Source: Anastatus disparis
Lineage: Eukaryota; Arthropoda; Insecta; Hymenoptera; Eupelmidae
DNA length: 64,000 nt
Direction of reading: 5' to 3'
Assembly (NCBI GenBank): GCA_017163975.1
Contig: JAFFSR010000251.1
Span: 4,464,001-4,528,000 of the forward strand
Below the pieces are notes generated by a model. That model ran no database searches. It was given only the letters and a program-made list of their open reading frames with translations, and was not told the origin of the DNA. How positions within the stretch are numbered: the stretch's first letter is position 1; each line of letters opens with the position of its first letter. Positions 61,111 to 64,000 of this stretch are shown in pieces. The position numbers were made by a program, and so were the translations under genes.

Positions 61111-63342
61111 AATTATAAATAAAAATATTCTTTTTTAGTTCATTTTCCTCATGACTTATACGCATTAAATGCTTATGGATTGTTATTGGAACGGCAAAAA
61201 CTTTACAATCCAGCCGCCGAACGATTTTCAACTGCATTAAAATATGGAGAAGACAACAATAAAAAAGACTTGTTATTTATAAATTTAGCTCGTGTATTGG
61301 TTCAACAAGGACTTTATGAAGAAGCTGTAAAAACATGTTTGTCTATAAAAGAAGCAAGTTTTGCATCTCAGTGTCAATTAGCTTTGTCATTATTTAAAGG
61401 TAAGACCGGATTAAAATTAAAACCAAATTTTTTCATCTATATTTAAAAATTATAAGAATAATTTAACAGTTCATTATTTTACTTAAAAAAAAAGGGCTGA
61501 ATAAAAAACAATTGATATTTCAATATTAAAATTTCATAAATATATATATATATATATATATCGATTTTTATTAAAATTTGATACTTTTCTAATCATTATT
61601 TAATAATTTGATTTAATATTTTATTAATAAAATATTTTATAAAACTTTCAGTAATTTATTCAATTTTATAAATTTCTAATTTAGTATGAATACAGTACTT
61701 TATTTTACTATTTTCAAACGTAAGTAATCTTACTAACTGTCCGCTTTTCTAATTAATAAAGTAAAGTAGCCATTATTGTTAAGGTATGAGTAAAAGAATT
61801 AATTTTATTTAAAAATTTTTAATTTTGCGAATGCTTGATAATTTGTGATTTCAGCTGAACATTATAAAGAATCTTATGAAGCATATGATGCAGCATTAAA
61901 TTGGTTAGCAGATGCAGCATCAGACAAAGCTCATGTACTTTGTGCAATGGCAGCAATGGCATATATGTTTCAAGAAAGTAATGATGCTAAAACATTACTT
62001 TATCAATCAATTGGTATTAAACCTCCAATTGTATCTGGTTTATTAGCTCTTGCAGCTTTAGGTATGCTTGATGATGATAAAAATTTAACACAACTCGTTT
62101 TGAAAGAGCTAAAATCTCATGATAATGATCCAGAATATAGAAACCATATAGCTAAACTAATAGCTTATTCATACTTAATACAAAATGATAAAGAGGAAGC
62201 ATCTACAGTACTTTGTAAATATGTTCATCGTTGTCCAGGTGAGTGAAAAACATTTTATAATATATTTAATAACTTTAATAATTTGTTTGGTCTTATTAAT
62301 CATATTTATTAATTCATGCAATTTTAATTTCATTAAAAAAATTAAATAAATAAAAACTTAAAAATTTGATGAAATTTTTTGTAATTGTAATAAATTTAAT
62401 TTCTAGTTTGAAATTAAATAGATATTATTTACCCTGGTAGAAATTTACTCTAGATCTGTCTAGTTTTGTATGTTAAATAATCGAGGCCTCGATAAAACTA
62501 GACAAATTTTCTACCAGGGCATGTATTATTGCAATATATTTTGAATTATTCATCAGAGATTTTACCATAATTTATGAAATCGGAGAATTAAAATTTTTTC
62601 TAATTTGTAAAAAACCAAAATCATAGCCCTGAAGGCGAGGGTGACAAACAGGCATTCTTTATTTGCTCCTGTGGTGAAAATACGATTTTTTTTTAATACC
62701 AGGCCGAAAATACCACATTCTTTTCTGTGGTACTTTTGGATCAGCTGTTGAAAAAAATATTCATTTCAATAATTCTGTAAAAATGATGAGAATTGTTAGC
62801 GCCTATTATTTTACTTCATAGTCTTATATGAATGTCTAATTTTAGACTCATCTGAACTTTGGACAACTTTGGCAAGAATTTTATTATTATCAAATGAAAC
62901 TTCTTTCAAGAAATGTGTTGATAAAGCACTTTACTTAGGAAGAATCTCATCAAGTGAAGATATTTCAAAAATAACGTGCATGTCTGCTCTTAGCACACTT
63001 ATTACATCAAACCCAGAAGATGGTTTAAAAACTGTTTTAAATACTGTACATTCTTTCCCTGCCAATGTTGATAGTTGGTCAAATTTAATAACAGCACTTT
63101 TACCAAGGTAATTATTTCATGTATTTATTGATAGTTACATACGTCTTTTAAATTATTGTTCTAGAATTTGATTTAATAAAATTATTAAAAATGTTACTAG
63201 ATGGAGTAAAATTTCACAATTTAATGCTCACTGGTTAATGGTTTTGGCTTCAAGAGTTAGAAATCATCTTTCATGTACAAGAAGTATGGAACAATGGCTC
63301 TTAAAAAATGAAAAACAAGCAAACGATATTGCTTATTGTTAA
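57177..63342 (+). CDS. TTC37: SKI3 / TTC37, TPR scaffold of the SKI complex, 13 coding exons, 1303 aa
   Basis: This is the scaffold of the cytoplasmic SKI complex, which holds the SKI2 helicase and SKI8 and feeds RNA to the exosome for 3'-5' decay. Exons: 57177-57502, 57574-57956, 58019-58434, 58499-58960, 59159-59313, 59387-59522, 59595-59962, 60032-60351, 60451-60747, 61139-61399, 61855-62238, 62846-63107, 63201-63342; all phases close. The protein is almost entirely tetratricopeptide repeats. Clear TPR ends are ALELNPES, ALQINPNS, AVQLDPYS and AVKTDPTD. The N-terminus (KEYIIAIKICKTVLKEEKNN) and the MDLFRHAT segment closely resemble vertebrate TTC37. It is shorter than human TTC37 (about 1560 aa as I recall). 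The last acceptor is set at 63200 because the nearer AG at 63164 leads straight to a stop. It is tail to tail with the next gene. Confidence 0.93.
61035..61107. repeat. (TA)n microsatellite, 73 bases, in SKI3 intron 9
   Basis: A pure TA run ends 31 bases before the SKI3 exon 10 acceptor. A shorter run lies at 61539-61560 in intron 10. Confidence 0.95.
62432..62519. mobile_element. MITE, CCCTGG-terminal family, copy 3 (88 bp)
   Basis: The ends CCCTGGTAGAAATTTACTC and ATTTTCTACCAGGG are inverted copies. The core contains TCTAGTTTTGTATG and GATAAAACTAGAC. It lies in SKI3 intron 11. Confidence 0.85.
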
Positions 63343-63522
63343 AAATTATACATGTGATTATTCTTTATGTAAAAACTAATGAAGAGAATGTATTTCAAAC
63401 TTTATGTTCAAATATTTAACAGAAACAATTTTTATAATTAATTTGTAAATTATTTATATAAACATTTATTATAATTAATTAAGAAGAATTTCACATAAAA
63501 AAAAATATTTACAAATCGCTAC

Positions 63523-63528
63523 TTTATT
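63523..63528 (-). terminator. Polyadenylation signal of the right-edge minus-strand gene
   Basis: AATAAA on the minus strand lies about 25 bases past that gene's stop codon, inside the tail-to-tail spacer with SKI3. Confidence 0.6.
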
Positions 63529-63553
63529 TTCAATTTTGCATGATATACCTTAA

Positions 63554-63934
63554 TTAATATCTTATTCCTGGCATACTATTGACTCTTTCATTTTCAAATC
63601 TTCTTCTATTATTAAATCTGCCATATACATCAGAATTTTGTCCTACATTTCTTCCATATCTATTTTGATCCTGTGGTCTGTCACCTTTCATATTTATACG
63701 ATATTCAATAGGAGTATTGATATGTTCTTCAAAAGTCTACAAAATTTTGATAAGTTTCAAAAAAATAAATTATTATCAACTGTAAAATAACATAAGAAAA
63801 CATTAAATAATCATAAACACTAGACTTACTTTTGGTTGAATATAATCATGCAATTTTAATTGTTTTACTGTCTGTACAAGTTCATGACTTTCATCCAAAT
63901 TTTCATTTTTTATAAAATTTTCAACTTTTTCAAT
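63554..63934 (-). CDS. Partial unidentified protein, last two exons visible (96 residues)
   Basis: Two exons on the minus strand, 63934-63830 and 63736-63554, are joined in phase 0 between GTAAGT and TTTGTAG and end in TAA at 63556-63554. The gene continues beyond the right edge, so the start is missing. The visible part is charged: a helical segment (KVENFIKNENLDESHEL), then QPKTFEEHINTPIEYRIN, then an Asn/Arg-rich tail ending NSMPGIRY. I do not recognise it. A mitochondrial small-subunit ribosomal protein (S26-like) crossed my mind from the EEHINTPIEYRIN pattern, but this is weak. Reality of the gene is supported by clean splice sites, frame and a polyadenylation signal. Confidence 0.65.
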
Positions 63935-64000
63935 CTAAACATAAAGTCACATTTAAATTATATAATAAAAATATTAGTAAAAAATTGATATTTGGCAATA

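Noticed and set aside
63165..63200. Nearer acceptor for the last SKI3 exon at 63164
   Set aside because: It leads to a stop within two codons, while the acceptor ending at 63200 opens 47 residues to a TAA.

Overview
The window is eukaryotic, strongly AT-rich DNA with small spliced exons, long introns and many short inverted-repeat transposons. The protein set (a calcium-regulated NOX5-type oxidase, a secreted GH1 glycosidase, an intronless BTB protein, DGK-epsilon and SKI3/TTC37) fits an insect. A hymenopteran such as a parasitoid wasp is my best guess, but that is inference. There is nothing prokaryotic, no operon and no CRISPR array.

Layout. 1-7854 is non-coding and upstream of NOX5, with a CCCTGG-type MITE and a 1.1 kb mariner-like palindrome. 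NOX5 occupies 7855-49763 on the plus strand. I resolved 19 coding exons that keep one frame for 1130 residues. Its 21.4 kb first intron contains a decayed Copia retrotransposon with a 3' LTR, a three-hairpin foldback element, a sequence-inverting minisatellite, and a complete seven-exon GH1 beta-glucosidase/myrosinase-like gene on the minus strand (23947-18746). Intron 10 contains a second nested gene, an intronless BTB/POZ protein on the plus strand (39108-40007). Downstream are a MITE and a tRNA-derived SINE with a perfect 10-bp target duplication.

The right quarter holds DGK-epsilon on the minus strand (55269-52844, 10 coding exons, 526 aa). About 1.9 kb separates it, head to head, from SKI3/TTC37 on the plus strand (57177-63342, 13 coding exons, 1303 aa). 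SKI3 ends tail to tail against a partial minus-strand gene that runs off the right edge.

The genes do not form one pathway. NOX5 (Ca2+-triggered superoxide production) and DGK-epsilon (removal of diacylglycerol) both belong to Ca2+/lipid signalling, and SKI3 belongs to cytoplasmic exosome RNA decay. The most notable architecture is two unrelated genes inside one NOX5 locus. A second is a 708-bp piggyBac-like element, itself inside an intron of the nested glucosidase gene, that carries a 5S-rRNA-like segment. All exon joins were derived by hand from GT/AG signals, reading-frame continuity and family motifs; no search or transcript data were available.
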